DNA from: Hamadaea flava
Lineage (GTDB): Bacteria > Actinomycetota > Actinomycetes > Mycobacteriales > Micromonosporaceae
Length of the DNA: 64,000 bases
Assembly (NCBI RefSeq): GCF_024172085.1
Contig: NZ_JAMZDZ010000001.1
Span: 4,402,001 to 4,466,000 of the forward strand
Direction of reading: 5' to 3'
Shown piece by piece: positions 42,979-52,286 of this stretch (position 1 is its first letter; every line of letters starts with the position of its first letter). The notes below the pieces were generated by a model, which was given only the letters and a program-made list of their open reading frames with translations, made no database searches and was not told the origin of the DNA. The position numbers and the translations under genes are program-made.

Positions 42979-43749
42979 TCAGGCCACGGCCGGAGCCGGT
43001 ACCGGTCCGCCCTTGTACGCCTGCAGCGCCTGCTCCACCGTGCCGTCGACGCGCAGCTCACCGCGGTCGAGGAACAGCCCGCGGGTGCAGAAGCCGGTGA
43101 GGTCGGCCTCGTTGTGCGAGACCAGCACCATCGTCCGGCCCTCGGCGAGCAGCCGCTGCATCGTGCCGTAGCACTTGGCCCGGAACTCGGCGTCGCCGAC
43201 CGCCATGACCTCGTCCACCAGCAGGATCGGGTGCTGCAACTGGGAGATGATCGAGAAGCCCAGCCGGACCTTCATGCCCGACGAGTAGTGACGCACCGGC
43301 GAGTCGATCGACTTCGCGACCTGCTCCCCGGCGAAGTCCACGATCTCGTCGAACTTCGCGGCCAGCTCCTGCTTGGTCAGCCCATGCAGGGAACCCACCA
43401 GGTTCAGGTTCTCCCGACCGGTCAGGTCGTTGGAGAAGCCGGCCGACAGCTCCAGCAGCGGCGCCACCCGTCCGCGTACGCGGATGTTGCCCTCGTCCGG
43501 GATGAGCACCCCGGCGATCAGCTTCAGCAGGGTGCTCTTGCCGGTGCCGTTCTTGCCGATGACCCCGACGGCCTCACCCGGCTTGATGTCGAAGGAGAGC
43601 TTCCGCAGCGGCCAGAACTCGCCTTCCACACCCTTGTGGATGGCGCGCTTGCGGCCGTGGAAGACCAGCTCGCGAACCTGAAGGTTGCGACGGCGACCTT
43701 TGACGAACCGTACGCCGAGGTTCCGGGCGCTGATGATGGGTTCGCTCAC
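42979..43749 (-). CDS. Polysaccharide ABC exporter ATPase (Wzt/TagH type)
   Basis: 256 aa. The N-terminal extension, with FVKGRRRNLQVRELVFHGRK, is typical of TagH/Wzt in actinobacteria. Walker A GKNGTGKST, signature YSSGMKVRLGF and Walker B ILLVDEV are present. The start GTG at 43749 lies 4 bp after the permease stop, with GGAGC upstream. Together with the permease it exports a lipid-linked glycopolymer. Confidence 0.92.
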   Translation of the reverse strand: MSEPIISARNLGVRFVKGRRRNLQVRELVFHGRKRAIHKGVEGEFWPLRKLSFDIKPGEAVGVIGKNGTGKSTLLKLIAGVLIPDEGNIRVRGRVAPLLELSAGFSNDLTGRENLNLVGSLHGLTKQELAAKFDEIVDFAGEQVAKSIDSPVRHYSSGMKVRLGFSIISQLQHPILLVDEVMAVGDAEFRAKCYGTMQRLLAEGRTMVLVSHNEADLTGFCTRGLFLDRGELRVDGTVEQALQAYKGGPVPAPAVA

Positions 43750-43753
43750 GGGG

Positions 43754-44650
43754 TCACAGCTCCTTGAGAACCGAGGGCTCAAGCTTGTGGAACGTCCACC
43801 AGCCGAGGAGGAGAACGAGGGTGCACCCGGCGGCGCAGGAGAGCAGCAGCCCGAGCGACGGCCACTCCTGCGGGAACCACGCGGAATGCTGGAGCTGCAT
43901 GATCCCGACCAGCGGATTGGCCTGGTAGAGGATCTTCACCCACTCGGGGACGTCCTTGCTGTTGACGACCTTCTCGAGGGGGTAGATCACCGGCGCGGCG
44001 TAGAGCAGGATCCGCTGCGCGAGCCGGATGAACCGCTCGACGTCCGGGAGCATCACGTTGAGGCCGCTGAGCAGCAGCGCGACGCCGGTCAGCAGGACGA
44101 ACTGGAGCACCACCGCGAGCGGGATGCCCACCGCCGTACGCCACGTGACGTGACCGTGGAAGATGATCGCCGCCGCGATCAGCACCGGAATGCCCGCGAG
44201 GTACTCGGCGAACCGGCCGGTGACCCGGCCGAGCGGGAAGATCTCGCGCGGCACCTTGATCGTCGTGATCAGGCGGGCCTGCGCGGTGAGCGCGGTCGTC
44301 GACTCCGACAACGCGCTGCTGAACCACTGCCAGGCGAAGATGCCGGAAAGGATGAACAGCGGATAGGACGCACCCTCGAAGGTGCTGCGGCTGCCGTAGA
44401 GCACACCGAAGACGAACCAATAGATCAGGCCCATCGACAGCGGTTCGATCAACGACCACAGGTATCCCAGCACCGACTGCTGATACTTGACGGCCAGATC
44501 CCGCTGCACGAGTACACGCAGCGTACTGCGATGGCCCCAGACCCCGGCCACGCTCGTACTCACCCAGGACCTCCCGGCGTCATCATCCTCAAAGACTGTG
44601 GGCGCAAGGGTAACAGCGCTCTCCCGCTCGGATAGACCCACGGTCAGCAC
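43754..44650 (-). CDS. Polysaccharide ABC exporter permease (Wzm/TagG type)
   Basis: 298 aa, six hydrophobic segments in the ABC-2 layout ([52 protein letters not shown] ...). [16 protein letters not shown] is the usual N-terminal segment. The GTG at 44650 overlaps the sdaA stop by 7 bp; internal starts exist. Forms an exporter with the ATPase downstream. Confidence 0.9.
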   Translation of the reverse strand: MLTVGLSERESAVTLAPTVFEDDDAGRSWVSTSVAGVWGHRSTLRVLVQRDLAVKYQQSVLGYLWSLIEPLSMGLIYWFVFGVLYGSRSTFEGASYPLFILSGIFAWQWFSSALSESTTALTAQARLITTIKVPREIFPLGRVTGRFAEYLAGIPVLIAAAIIFHGHVTWRTAVGIPLAVVLQFVLLTGVALLLSGLNVMLPDVERFIRLAQRILLYAAPVIYPLEKVVNSKDVPEWVKILYQANPLVGIMQLQHSAWFPQEWPSLGLLLSCAAGCTLVLLLGWWTFHKLEPSVLKEL

Positions 44651-46011
44651 TCGATGACGTTGACCGCAAGGCCACCGCGAGCGGTCTCCTTGTACTTCAC
44701 CTTCATGTCGGCTCCGGTCTCCCGCATTGTCTTGATCACCTTGTCGAGGCTGACGTAATGGTTCCCGTCGCCTCGAAGGGCCAGGCGGACCGCTGTGATC
44801 GCCTTCACACTGGCGACGGCGTTCCGCTCGATGCAGGGGATCTGCACCAGACCACCCACAGGATCGCAGGTCAGACCGAGGTTGTGTTCCATAGCGATTT
44901 CGGCGGCGTTTTCCACCTGCGCGGGCGACCCGCCCATCACCTCGGCCAGCCCGGCCGCCGCCATCGAACAGGCCGAGCCGACCTCGCCCTGGCAGCCGAC
45001 CTCGGCACCGGAGATCGAGGCGTTCTCCTTGAACAGGACGCCGACCGCGCCCGCGGTGAGCAGGAAGCGAATGATGCCGTCGTCGTCGGCTGCCGGGACG
45101 AATCGGGCGTAATAGTGCAACACCGCCGGAACGATGCCTGCGGCTCCGTTCGTGGGTGCGGTCACCACTCGACCTCCGCCCGCGTTCTCCTCGTTCACGG
45201 CCAGGGCGAACAGCGTCACCCAGTCCATGACGCGCAGCGGATCGGTCATGCCCAACCGGCCGACTTCCGACTGAAGCTGGCGACGTAGCTCGGCGGCGCG
45301 GCGGCGCACCTTGAGCCCGCCGGGCAGAGTGCCCTCCCGCGTGCAGCCGGCCTCGACGCAGTCGGCCATCACCTGCCAGATGTGCAGCAAACCGGCCCGG
45401 ACGTCGGCCTCGGAGCGCCAGGACAGCTCGTTGGCGAGCATCACGTCGCTGATCCGCAGCCCGGTCTCCCGGGTGTGGGCCAGCAGTTCGGCGCCGGTGC
45501 TGAAGGGATAGCGCACGGGAGTGTCGTCGGCCTTGATCCGGTCGGCCCCCGCCGCCGCCTCGTCGACCACGAATCCGCCGCCCACGGAGTAGTAGGTGCG
45601 GCTACGCAGGACCGCACCCGCCGCGTCCCGGGCGGCGAAGGTCATGCCGTTGGGGTGATAGGGCAGCGCCCGCCGCCGGTGCAGGGTCAGCTCGACGGTG
45701 GCGTCGTGTACGCCCAGCAGGGCGACCCGCCCGGCTGCCCGCATGACGCCGGCCCGCTCGTCGGCGGTCTGGGTGTCGACGGTCTCCGGGTCCTCCCCGG
45801 CCAGCCCGAGCAGCACCGCCTTGTCGCTGCCGTGGCCGTGGCCGGTCGCGCCCAGCGAGCCGAAGAGTTCCGCCTGGATCGAGGCCACGTCGGCGAGTAC
45901 GCCGTCGGCCTTGAGTCCGGCCACGAACGTCCGAGCGGCCCGCATCGGCCCCACCGTATGCGAGCTGGACGGCCCGATGCCGACCTTGAACAGGTCGAAA
46001 ACGCTGATCAC
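44644..46011 (-). CDS. sdaA: L-serine ammonia-lyase, single chain, 4Fe-4S
   Basis: 455 aa. Deaminates serine to pyruvate with an Fe-S cluster. [21 protein letters not shown] begins the beta domain; [17 protein letters not shown] and PCIERN in the alpha domain hold the cluster cysteines, and the chain ends in Cys (VIEC), as in the family where it folds into the active site. Normal length for the fused form. Possibly leads into the ABC exporter genes by overlap, though with unrelated function. Confidence 0.93.
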   Translation of the reverse strand: MISVFDLFKVGIGPSSSHTVGPMRAARTFVAGLKADGVLADVASIQAELFGSLGATGHGHGSDKAVLLGLAGEDPETVDTQTADERAGVMRAAGRVALLGVHDATVELTLHRRRALPYHPNGMTFAARDAAGAVLRSRTYYSVGGGFVVDEAAAGADRIKADDTPVRYPFSTGAELLAHTRETGLRISDVMLANELSWRSEADVRAGLLHIWQVMADCVEAGCTREGTLPGGLKVRRRAAELRRQLQSEVGRLGMTDPLRVMDWVTLFALAVNEENAGGGRVVTAPTNGAAGIVPAVLHYYARFVPAADDDGIIRFLLTAGAVGVLFKENASISGAEVGCQGEVGSACSMAAAGLAEVMGGSPAQVENAAEIAMEHNLGLTCDPVGGLVQIPCIERNAVASVKAITAVRLALRGDGNHYVSLDKVIKTMRETGADMKVKYKETARGGLAVNVIEC

Positions 46012-46168
46012 AACACTCCTCCGAGGCCGAGACCACGCACCTCGTCGTGCTCGTTCCCGGCGGCCCCCAGCCTACTGTGCCCGGCCGGGGGCGGCCGTCC
46101 GCGTGAGCGCTTGTCTCCGGGACCGAAGTGCCGGCTGTCACGCCCGGGAGGTCGGCGCGACGAACCCG

Positions 46169-46948
46169 TCAGGCGTTGGAGAACTCGACGGTGGCGGTAT
46201 AGCCCAGCGAGCGCATCATGCCGGTGAGCATCGCGCGCGTGTTGTTCTCCGCGCGCTGCTTCAACTCGCTCGCGGTGGCGGCCTCACCCAGCTTCTGCTC
46301 GGCGAGCACCATCACCTCCTGCTGGCGGTTGGTGTCGCCGTCGAAGAAGTCGCCGACCCGGTTGAACAGGCCACGTTCCTCGGCGAAGGCGTAGCTGCGG
46401 CCGAGATCGAGATGCGGCTGCTCCAACTGCGGACCGGGCAGCGTGATCTTCACCGTCTTCTTCTCGTCGTCCTGCAGGATGGCCTTGTCGGAAAGCGTCC
46501 CGAACTCGACATACGCCTGGACGGTCCCGTACGCCACATAGAGGACCCGGTCGTTGACCAGGAAGTCCGGAACGTACTTACGGTCCTTCTTCAAGTCGAT
46601 GACCACCTGGAACTCGCCCTCGGCGGCGACGAACCGGCTCAGGTCCTTGATCGAGATGAGCAGCGGGGGCTGCTGCTTGACGACCGTCTGCTTGGCGAAC
46701 GGATTGTGGAACTCGGGCAGGAGCCCGGTCAGGTTGAGGCCGAGCACGGCGACCGCACCCAAGCCGACGATCATGAGGAACCAGAAGACCTTGCGGCCGA
46801 ATCCGGACGAACGCGGTTCGAGGATGTACGCCGGGCCAGGCGGTCCGGGCAGCACCTCGGTGTCCGGCTCGGCCTGGCCGACCGCACTCCTGGCGGCTCG
46901 CCCAAGAGGCTCCCCGGCGGTCACGCCATGGGTCGGGTCGTCGCTCAT
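46169..46948 (-). CDS. DUF4230 membrane-anchored protein
   Basis: 259 aa from the ATG at 46948, with GGGAGGAG upstream. Cytoplasmic N-terminus of about 65 residues, one membrane segment (VFWFLMIVGLGAVAVLGLNL), then the DUF4230 domain (SRFVAAEGEFQVVIDLKKD ... YGTVQAYVEFGTL). Function unknown. The C-terminus is helical. Divergent from the CDP-alcohol phosphatidyltransferases. Confidence 0.85.
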   Translation of the reverse strand: MSDDPTHGVTAGEPLGRAARSAVGQAEPDTEVLPGPPGPAYILEPRSSGFGRKVFWFLMIVGLGAVAVLGLNLTGLLPEFHNPFAKQTVVKQQPPLLISIKDLSRFVAAEGEFQVVIDLKKDRKYVPDFLVNDRVLYVAYGTVQAYVEFGTLSDKAILQDDEKKTVKITLPGPQLEQPHLDLGRSYAFAEERGLFNRVGDFFDGDTNRQQEVMVLAEQKLGEAATASELKQRAENNTRAMLTGMMRSLGYTATVEFSNA

Positions 46949-47195
46949 CTCGCGTCTCCTCCCAGACCGGTCCACTACCGGGCTGACGGTGTTGCCCTAA
47001 ACGGTAAGGCCCGCGTACGACAGCCGAAAGACCTTGATCCGCGCGGACCGGGCGGGGGGCGGCCGGACCGGGGCGGACGGGCACGAGGTGCCCGAAATGA
47101 CGCGCCGCTAAACGGCTGGTCACCGGGTGTCATGCAGGTCCGGCCAACCCGGCGTTAACGGAAGAACAACGATGGGTGCGCTAGCCTCTAGCACC

Positions 47196-48161
47196 ATGCT
47201 CACCGTCGCCGAAGTCAAGGCCCGGACCTGCAAGGAACGGGACTCCTGGTGGACCGTCCTGCTGGTCGACCCCGTCGCGGTCCGGCTGACCAGGGTGTTC
47301 GCGGGCGTCCGCTGGATCACGCCGAACCGGGTCACCTTGACCGCGTTCACGATCGGCCTGGTCGCGGCGTTCTGCTTCAGCCGGGCGACGACGGGTTGGC
47401 TGGTGGCGGGGGCGGCGCTCTACTACGTGAGCTTCCTGCTGGACTGCGTCGACGGCAAGATCGCGCGACTCAACGGCACCGGTTCGATCTTCGGGATGTG
47501 GCTCGACTACATCTTCGACCACGTCCGGATCATCACCTGCGTGGCCGCGCTCTTCGGCGGCCAGTACGCGGCCACGAAGAACGTCGCGTACCTGATCGTC
47601 GGCGCGGGCGCGCTCGTCCTGGAACTGTTCCACTACGTGAACTCCCAGGAGATCTTCCAGATCAACACCGAGATGCGTACGCGGCTGGAGGCCCGCCGGG
47701 CCGAAGCCGGGTTGGTGTCGGCTGTGGACGAAGCCGAGGCGGCCAAGCGCCCCGGCAACCGGTCGATCATGCAGTTGACCGGCAACGACCAGGGCCTGTT
47801 CGGCCGCGTACGCGGTTGGCTGCGGCGCAGCCGAATCCGGCCGCACCTCGTCGGCGGCATCGAATTCCAGATGGCGCTGCTGATCGTCGCCCCGCTCGCC
47901 GGCGCGATCCTCGGCCGGGGAGCAGTCATTGGGGTCAGCGTCACGGCGGCCGCCCTGATGATTCTCTTTGAGCTGGCTGTGATCTTCATGGTCTATCGTG
48001 CGGCGCGCTCCGTGACCGGCCAGATCGCCGCGATTCGCCTACCCGTGCAGCAGACCGATGCGATAGCGTTTACCGGCGGTTTGTCCGCTGTTCACCCCAC
48101 GCACCACACCGCAATTCATCCCCGCGCAAGTGAAGACGAAGCAGGCAGGACCCGAACATGA
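47196..48161 (+). CDS. CDP-alcohol phosphatidyltransferase family protein 1
   Basis: 321 aa. The catalytic signature D-G-x2-A-R-x8-G-x3-D-x3-D is complete in DCVDGKIARL ... GMWLDYIFD. Six or so hydrophobic segments surround it. It would join an alcohol, such as inositol, glycerol phosphate or another polyol, to a CDP-lipid or CDP-polyol. The C-terminal His/Pro-rich tail is unusual. The last codons overlap the start of its paralogue (ATGA). Confidence 0.88.
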   Translation: MLTVAEVKARTCKERDSWWTVLLVDPVAVRLTRVFAGVRWITPNRVTLTAFTIGLVAAFCFSRATTGWLVAGAALYYVSFLLDCVDGKIARLNGTGSIFGMWLDYIFDHVRIITCVAALFGGQYAATKNVAYLIVGAGALVLELFHYVNSQEIFQINTEMRTRLEARRAEAGLVSAVDEAEAAKRPGNRSIMQLTGNDQGLFGRVRGWLRRSRIRPHLVGGIEFQMALLIVAPLAGAILGRGAVIGVSVTAAALMILFELAVIFMVYRAARSVTGQIAAIRLPVQQTDAIAFTGGLSAVHPTHHTAIHPRASEDEAGRTRT

Positions 48162-49039
48162 CGCTGTTCCCGTTGGCCGAGGTCAAGGAGCGCACCTACA
48201 AGGACCGGGACTCCTGGTGGACCGTTCTGCTGGTCGACCCGATCGCGGCCCGGATCACCCGCCGGGTGGCCGCCGTCCGTTCCCTGACCCCCAACCGGAT
48301 CACCCTCATCGCCTTCGGGATCGGCCTGGTGGCCGCCGCCTGCTTCGCGCTGGCCGATCCGCTGTGGCTGATCCTGGGCGCGTTCTTCTACCACGTGAGC
48401 TTCACCTTCGACTGCGTCGACGGGAAGGTCGCCCGGCTCACCGGCAACGGCTCGATCTTCGGCGCCTGGCTGGATTACATCCTCGACCGGATTCGCATCG
48501 TCGCCTGCACCGCCGCGCTCATGGGCGGCCAGTACGCGGCCACGCACAACGCGGCGTACCTGGTCGTGGCGACCGTGGTGATCTTCCTGGACATGTTCCG
48601 CTACCTCAACGCGCTGGAGGTCGCCAAGGTCCACCGCGAGGTCAGCAGCAAGGTCGAGGGCACCGGGGCGGCCGTGAACGAGGCCGGCGCCGTCCGCATG
48701 ACCGCCCTCGCCGGGAACGGCAAGCGCAGCGTCTTCTCCCGCGCACGCCAACTGCTCCAGCGGAGCCGCATCCGGCCGCACCTGTTCGGCGGCATCGAGT
48801 TCCAGATGGCGGCGTTCATCGTCGCGCCCGTCGTCGGGGCGTTCGCGACCGGCGCGATCATCTGGGTGATCCTCGCCGCCGCCGCTCTCACGGTTCTGTT
48901 CGAGCTGGCCGTGATCTACATGATCTACCGCGCCACGCAGGTCGCCGATCAGCGGGTGCGGACGCTCGCCGCCACCGTCCCCGCCCAGTCGGCGCCGGTC
49001 GAGGCGGCTACGGCAGGCGCGGCAGAATCGGTGAGCTGA
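48158..49039 (+). CDS. CDP-alcohol phosphatidyltransferase family protein 2
   Basis: 293 aa and clearly a paralogue of the preceding gene: AEVKERTYKDRDSWWTVLLVDP in both, and a complete signature, DCVDGKVARL ... GAWLDYILD. Shared RSRIRPHL.GGIEFQMA near the end. Tandem duplication with ATGA coupling suggests they act as a pair, perhaps on different alcohols or as a heterodimer. Its 3' end overlaps the convergent NUDIX gene by 32 bp. Confidence 0.88.
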   Translation: MTLFPLAEVKERTYKDRDSWWTVLLVDPIAARITRRVAAVRSLTPNRITLIAFGIGLVAAACFALADPLWLILGAFFYHVSFTFDCVDGKVARLTGNGSIFGAWLDYILDRIRIVACTAALMGGQYAATHNAAYLVVATVVIFLDMFRYLNALEVAKVHREVSSKVEGTGAAVNEAGAVRMTALAGNGKRSVFSRARQLLQRSRIRPHLFGGIEFQMAAFIVAPVVGAFATGAIIWVILAAAALTVLFELAVIYMIYRATQVADQRVRTLAATVPAQSAPVEAATAGAAESVS

Positions 49040-49622
49040 GGTCCTTGGCGACCGCCGCCGCGCGTACGGCGTCCATTGTGCTCAGATCGGCCAGTTCTCG
49101 CAGCGTGACGACGGTCGGCGGCAGCATGGACAACTGGCCCGCGGCGTAGCCGGCCAGCGCGGCGGTGGCGGTCAGCCACCGATGCTCCTCGGTCTCTCCA
49201 TTGACCTCCACCGCGTCGGTCTCCGCGTCGACCAGGCCAATGAAGAAGTAGGTGTCGAACCGCCGGGGCTCGAACTCCGGAGTGACCCACCGCGCCCACG
49301 CCAGCAACTGCTCAGCCGCGACGACCAGCCCGGTCTCCTCGCGTACCTCCCGAAGGGCGGCCCGCGCGGCGATCTCCAGCTCGGACCCGCCGGGCTCGGC
49401 GTCGATCGGATCGGCGCTGCCGCCGGGGAAGACCCAGCGACCGCCGAAGACCATCTTCACCGGGCGGCGCATGAGCAGCACCGCGCCGTCCGGACGCAAC
49501 AGGATCGCCGTCGCGGCCAGACGCGGCACGGCCGGGCTCGCCCCCGAAGCGGCGAACCGCTCCGATTGCTCCCGGAAGTACGCGAGGTCGGCGCCGGGGA
49601 TGCCGTCGAACGGATTGGTCAT
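49008..49622 (-). CDS. NUDIX hydrolase
   Basis: 204 aa from the ATG at 49622 (MTNPFDGIPGADL). The box is GGSADPIDAEPGGSELEIAARAALREVREETGL, with the extra residues after the first Gly that are typical of the NUDT19/CoA-diphosphatase-like group. Substrate uncertain. The frame is open to 49820 but that part is repeat family 1. Overlaps the end of the convergent phosphatidyltransferase gene. Confidence 0.88.
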   Translation of the reverse strand: MTNPFDGIPGADLAYFREQSERFAASGASPAVPRLAATAILLRPDGAVLLMRRPVKMVFGGRWVFPGGSADPIDAEPGGSELEIAARAALREVREETGLVVAAEQLLAWARWVTPEFEPRRFDTYFFIGLVDAETDAVEVNGETEEHRWLTATAALAGYAAGQLSMLPPTVVTLRELADLSTMDAVRAAAVAKDLSSPILPRLP

Positions 49623-49669
49623 CCGCGAAGCGTACGCGGCCCTCCCCGCGCGACCCCCCGCGTCTTTCC

Positions 49670-49730
49670 GCGCGATCATGAACCTACGTGCGTGATCAAC
49701 CGGCGTGTCGCGTCCGCCCGACCCTGATCG
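49670..49730 (+). repeat. Dispersed 60-bp repeat family 1, copy D
   Basis: GCGCGATCATGAACCTACG, TGCGTGATCAACCGGCGTGT, CGCGTCCGCCCGACCCTGAT. It is preceded by CTTTCC and lies 48 bp upstream of the NUDIX start, facing copy E. Confidence 0.85.
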
Positions 49731-49795
49731 ACTCCTTAACACCGTGATCGACTTCTGCGCGGCTGACCCGAGATTGATCACGGCCGCCGGGGATC

Positions 49796-49856
49796 GATCA
49801 GGGCGCTGGGGACATGACACGCCGGTCGATCATGACGGTTAGTTCATGATCGCGCG
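49796..49856 (-). repeat. Dispersed 60-bp repeat family 1, copy E
   Basis: On the minus strand CGCGCGATCATGAACTAACC, GTCATGATCGACCGGCGTGT, CATGTCCCC ... CCTGATC. Inverted relative to copy D, 65 bp away, so the pair could pair into one long hairpin. Lies after the aminotransferase stop. Confidence 0.85.
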
Positions 49857-49877
49857 AAAAGAACGGGGGAGGGTGGG

Positions 49878-50714
49878 TCAGAAGCCCAGGAGGCGGCGGA
49901 TGTCGGCGGTCAGCGGGGACGGGCCGAGCGGCTGGCCGTCGATCGACCGCAGTTCGGCGACGCCCCGGATGCTGGAGATCAGCCAGGCGCCGTCGGCCGC
50001 GACGAGCCCAGCCGGGGTGATCAGCTCCTCCCCCGCGGTGAGGCCGAATTCGCCCGCCCGGTCGAGCAGGTGGCGCGCGGTGGTCCCGGCGAGGATCCCG
50101 GTCTCCGCCGAGGGCACCGTGAGCAGCCGCGAACCGTCTCGCCAGACGACCGTCGCGGTGGGGGCCTCCAGGACGTAGTCGTCCGCCGACACCCATACGA
50201 CGTCGTCGGCTCCCTGCGACCAGGCCCAGCGCTGCGACGCCATGTTGATCGCGTACGACAACGACTTCACACCGCCGAGCAGCCACGGAGCCGGCGTACG
50301 CGCGCCGACGGCGTACCCGAGGGTCGCGGTGCGTACGCGGACTCCGGTGTCGCGGGCGTTGATCGACACCGCGCCGACCGGCGACCCGAGGACGAGGAAG
50401 GTCGGGTCGCCGCCCTCCTCGGAACCGCGGGTGCAGATGAGCCGCAGCGAGTGCTCCTGCGGTCCGACCCGGGCGCAGACCTGGTCGATCAGGTCGTGCA
50501 GCGCCTCCGGTGCCGGCAGGGGCAGCTCCATCCGGGCGGCCGACCGGGCGAGCCGGGCCAGGTGCTCGTCGAGCATCCACGGCTTGCCGCCGCGGACGTG
50601 GACGGCTTCGAAGACCCCGTCGCCGCGCAGCAGCCCGAGGTCGTCGGCGCGCAGCACCGGGGTGGCGGGATCGACCAGGCCGCGTCCGAGCACGGCGAGA
50701 ACGGTGACGGTCAC
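49878..50714 (-). CDS. Class IV aminotransferase (aminodeoxychorismate lyase-like)
   Basis: 278 aa from the GTG at 50714. PLP class IV fold: RGDGVFEAVHVRGGKPWMLDEHLARL, catalytic Lys in GGVKSLSYA, VLEAPTATVVWRDG and GILAGTTARHLL. It would be PabC (4-amino-4-deoxychorismate lyase for folate) or a branched-chain/D-amino-acid transaminase; PabC is favoured by length and the divergent fur-ygfZ neighbourhood in actinobacteria. Divergent from the fur gene. Confidence 0.82.
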   Translation of the reverse strand: MTVTVLAVLGRGLVDPATPVLRADDLGLLRGDGVFEAVHVRGGKPWMLDEHLARLARSAARMELPLPAPEALHDLIDQVCARVGPQEHSLRLICTRGSEEGGDPTFLVLGSPVGAVSINARDTGVRVRTATLGYAVGARTPAPWLLGGVKSLSYAINMASQRWAWSQGADDVVWVSADDYVLEAPTATVVWRDGSRLLTVPSAETGILAGTTARHLLDRAGEFGLTAGEELITPAGLVAADGAWLISSIRGVAELRSIDGQPLGPSPLTADIRRLLGF

Positions 50715-50813
50715 GGCAGGCAGCCTAGCCACTCGCAAGATCCCCCCGCACTCCCCAGCCAGACCGAAGCGCGCGGCAAGGGACCTTGGCGGAACGCGAA
50801 CTATGATCGACGG

Positions 50814-51221
50814 GTGTCCGACTCCCTCGCCCGTGCGTTGAAGGAGCGAGGCCTGCGCCTGACCGCCCAGCGGCAACTGGTCCTGGAGGCCGTGCGGGAA
50901 CTGGGTCACGCCACGCCCGACGAGATCCACGCCAAGGTGCAGTGCATCGCCTCCGGCGTGAACATCACGACCATCTATCGCACGCTGGAGCTGCTGGAAG
51001 ACCTCGGCCTGGTGACGCACGCGCATCTGTCGCACGGCGCGCCCACCTTCCACGCCGCCGAGGACCGGCACGTGCATCTGGTCTGCCGGGCCTGCGGGCA
51101 CGTGCAGGAGCTGGCCGTGGAGAGCGTCACACCATTGGCGCAACAGCTGCGGGCCGAGCGAGGATTCAACTTGGACGTGGGGCACGTCGCCCTCTTCGGG
51201 ACCTGCGGGAGTTGCCAGTGA
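50814..51221 (+). CDS. Fur family metalloregulator
   Basis: 135 aa. Winged helix in RGLRLTAQRQLVLEAVRELGH and VNITTIYRTLELLEDLGLV; metal sites in FHAAEDRHVHLVC and two CxxC pairs (CRAC, CGSC) for structural zinc. It is probably a Zur- or Fur-like repressor; which metal is unclear. GTG start at 50814; the stop overlaps the ygfZ start (GTGA). Confidence 0.92.
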   Translation: MSDSLARALKERGLRLTAQRQLVLEAVRELGHATPDEIHAKVQCIASGVNITTIYRTLELLEDLGLVTHAHLSHGAPTFHAAEDRHVHLVCRACGHVQELAVESVTPLAQQLRAERGFNLDVGHVALFGTCGSCQ

Positions 51222-52255
51222 GCGTCGTTATGATCGAGGACCTCGCGCCGGAGTCGCGCGACGCCGGCGTACCGGCGCATTTCGGCGATCCGCTCCGGGA
51301 GCAGCGGCTGCTCGCCACCGAGGCCGGTCTGGTCGACCGGGGCAATCGCGGGGTGCTGGCCATCCCGGGCGCCGACCGGTTGAGCTGGCTGCACAGCATC
51401 TCCACGCAGCACCTGACCGCACTGCGGCCCGGCCAGGGCACCGAGACGCTCTTCCTGTCCCCGCACGGCCACATCGAGCATCACGCGCTTGTCACCGACG
51501 ACGGCGAGACGACCTGGCTCGACGTCGAGCCGGGGACCCAGTCCGACCTGCTCGCCTTCCTCGAGAAGATGCGCTTCCTCATGCGGGTCGAGCCGGCCGA
51601 CGTCACGGCGAGCTGGGCGGTCCTCAGCCTGGTCGGCCCGGCGGCGGCCAAGATCGTCGAGCTGCCGGCCCCGGCCATCGCGCCGGTGCCCGGTCCGAAG
51701 TTCACCGCCGGTTCCGTCCCACCCCTTCCGACCAGCTTGTACGCAGTTCAGCCGGCCTTCGGCGGATGGGCGCGCCGGGGTGAGTTCGGCGTGGATCTGC
51801 TAGTGCCCCGCGACGCCGTCGACGCGGTCGCGGACGAACTCGACGTGCCCAGGGCCGGGCTTTGGGCGTACGAGTCGATGCGGGTGGAAGCCCGGCGGGC
51901 CCGGCTGGGGTTGGAGACCGATCACCGCACGTTGCCGGCGGAGGTGGACTGGACCGCGGATGCCGTGCATCTGGAGAAGGGCTGCTACCGCGGGCAGGAG
52001 ACGATCGCGCGGGTGCACAACCTCGGCCGCCCGCCGCGCCGCCTGGCGTTGCTGCACTTGGACGGCATCGCGACCGACCAGCTCCCGGCGCAGGGTACGC
52101 CCGTCAGCGCCGACGGCCGGGCGATCGGTTTCGTCGGCACCGCCGTGCAGCACCATGAACTGGGCATGATCGCCCTCGCCCTCCTGAAGCGGAATATCTC
52201 CGACGAGACCCCCCTCATGGTCGGAGAATCTGTGGCCGCGATCGACCCGGAGTGA
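51218..52255 (+). CDS. ygfZ: Folate-binding YgfZ/GcvT-like protein
   Basis: 345 aa. The hallmark KGCYRGQE (K-G-C-Y-x-G-Q-E) is present, with ARVHNLGRPPRRLALL after it. YgfZ proteins use folate and help assemble or repair certain Fe-S proteins. I choose the GTG at 51218, with GGGAG seven bases upstream, coupled to fur; ATG at 51230 is an alternative. Fur-ygfZ coupling links it to metal status. Confidence 0.9.
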   Translation: MSVVMIEDLAPESRDAGVPAHFGDPLREQRLLATEAGLVDRGNRGVLAIPGADRLSWLHSISTQHLTALRPGQGTETLFLSPHGHIEHHALVTDDGETTWLDVEPGTQSDLLAFLEKMRFLMRVEPADVTASWAVLSLVGPAAAKIVELPAPAIAPVPGPKFTAGSVPPLPTSLYAVQPAFGGWARRGEFGVDLLVPRDAVDAVADELDVPRAGLWAYESMRVEARRARLGLETDHRTLPAEVDWTADAVHLEKGCYRGQETIARVHNLGRPPRRLALLHLDGIATDQLPAQGTPVSADGRAIGFVGTAVQHHELGMIALALLKRNISDETPLMVGESVAAIDPE

Positions 52256-52286
52256 AAAAACTCCGCTGACGTGGCAGGATGCGGCC

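Noticed and set aside
46012-46168. Riboswitch upstream of sdaA
   Set aside because: No known conserved core could be seen; the stretch is short and has only weak pairing.
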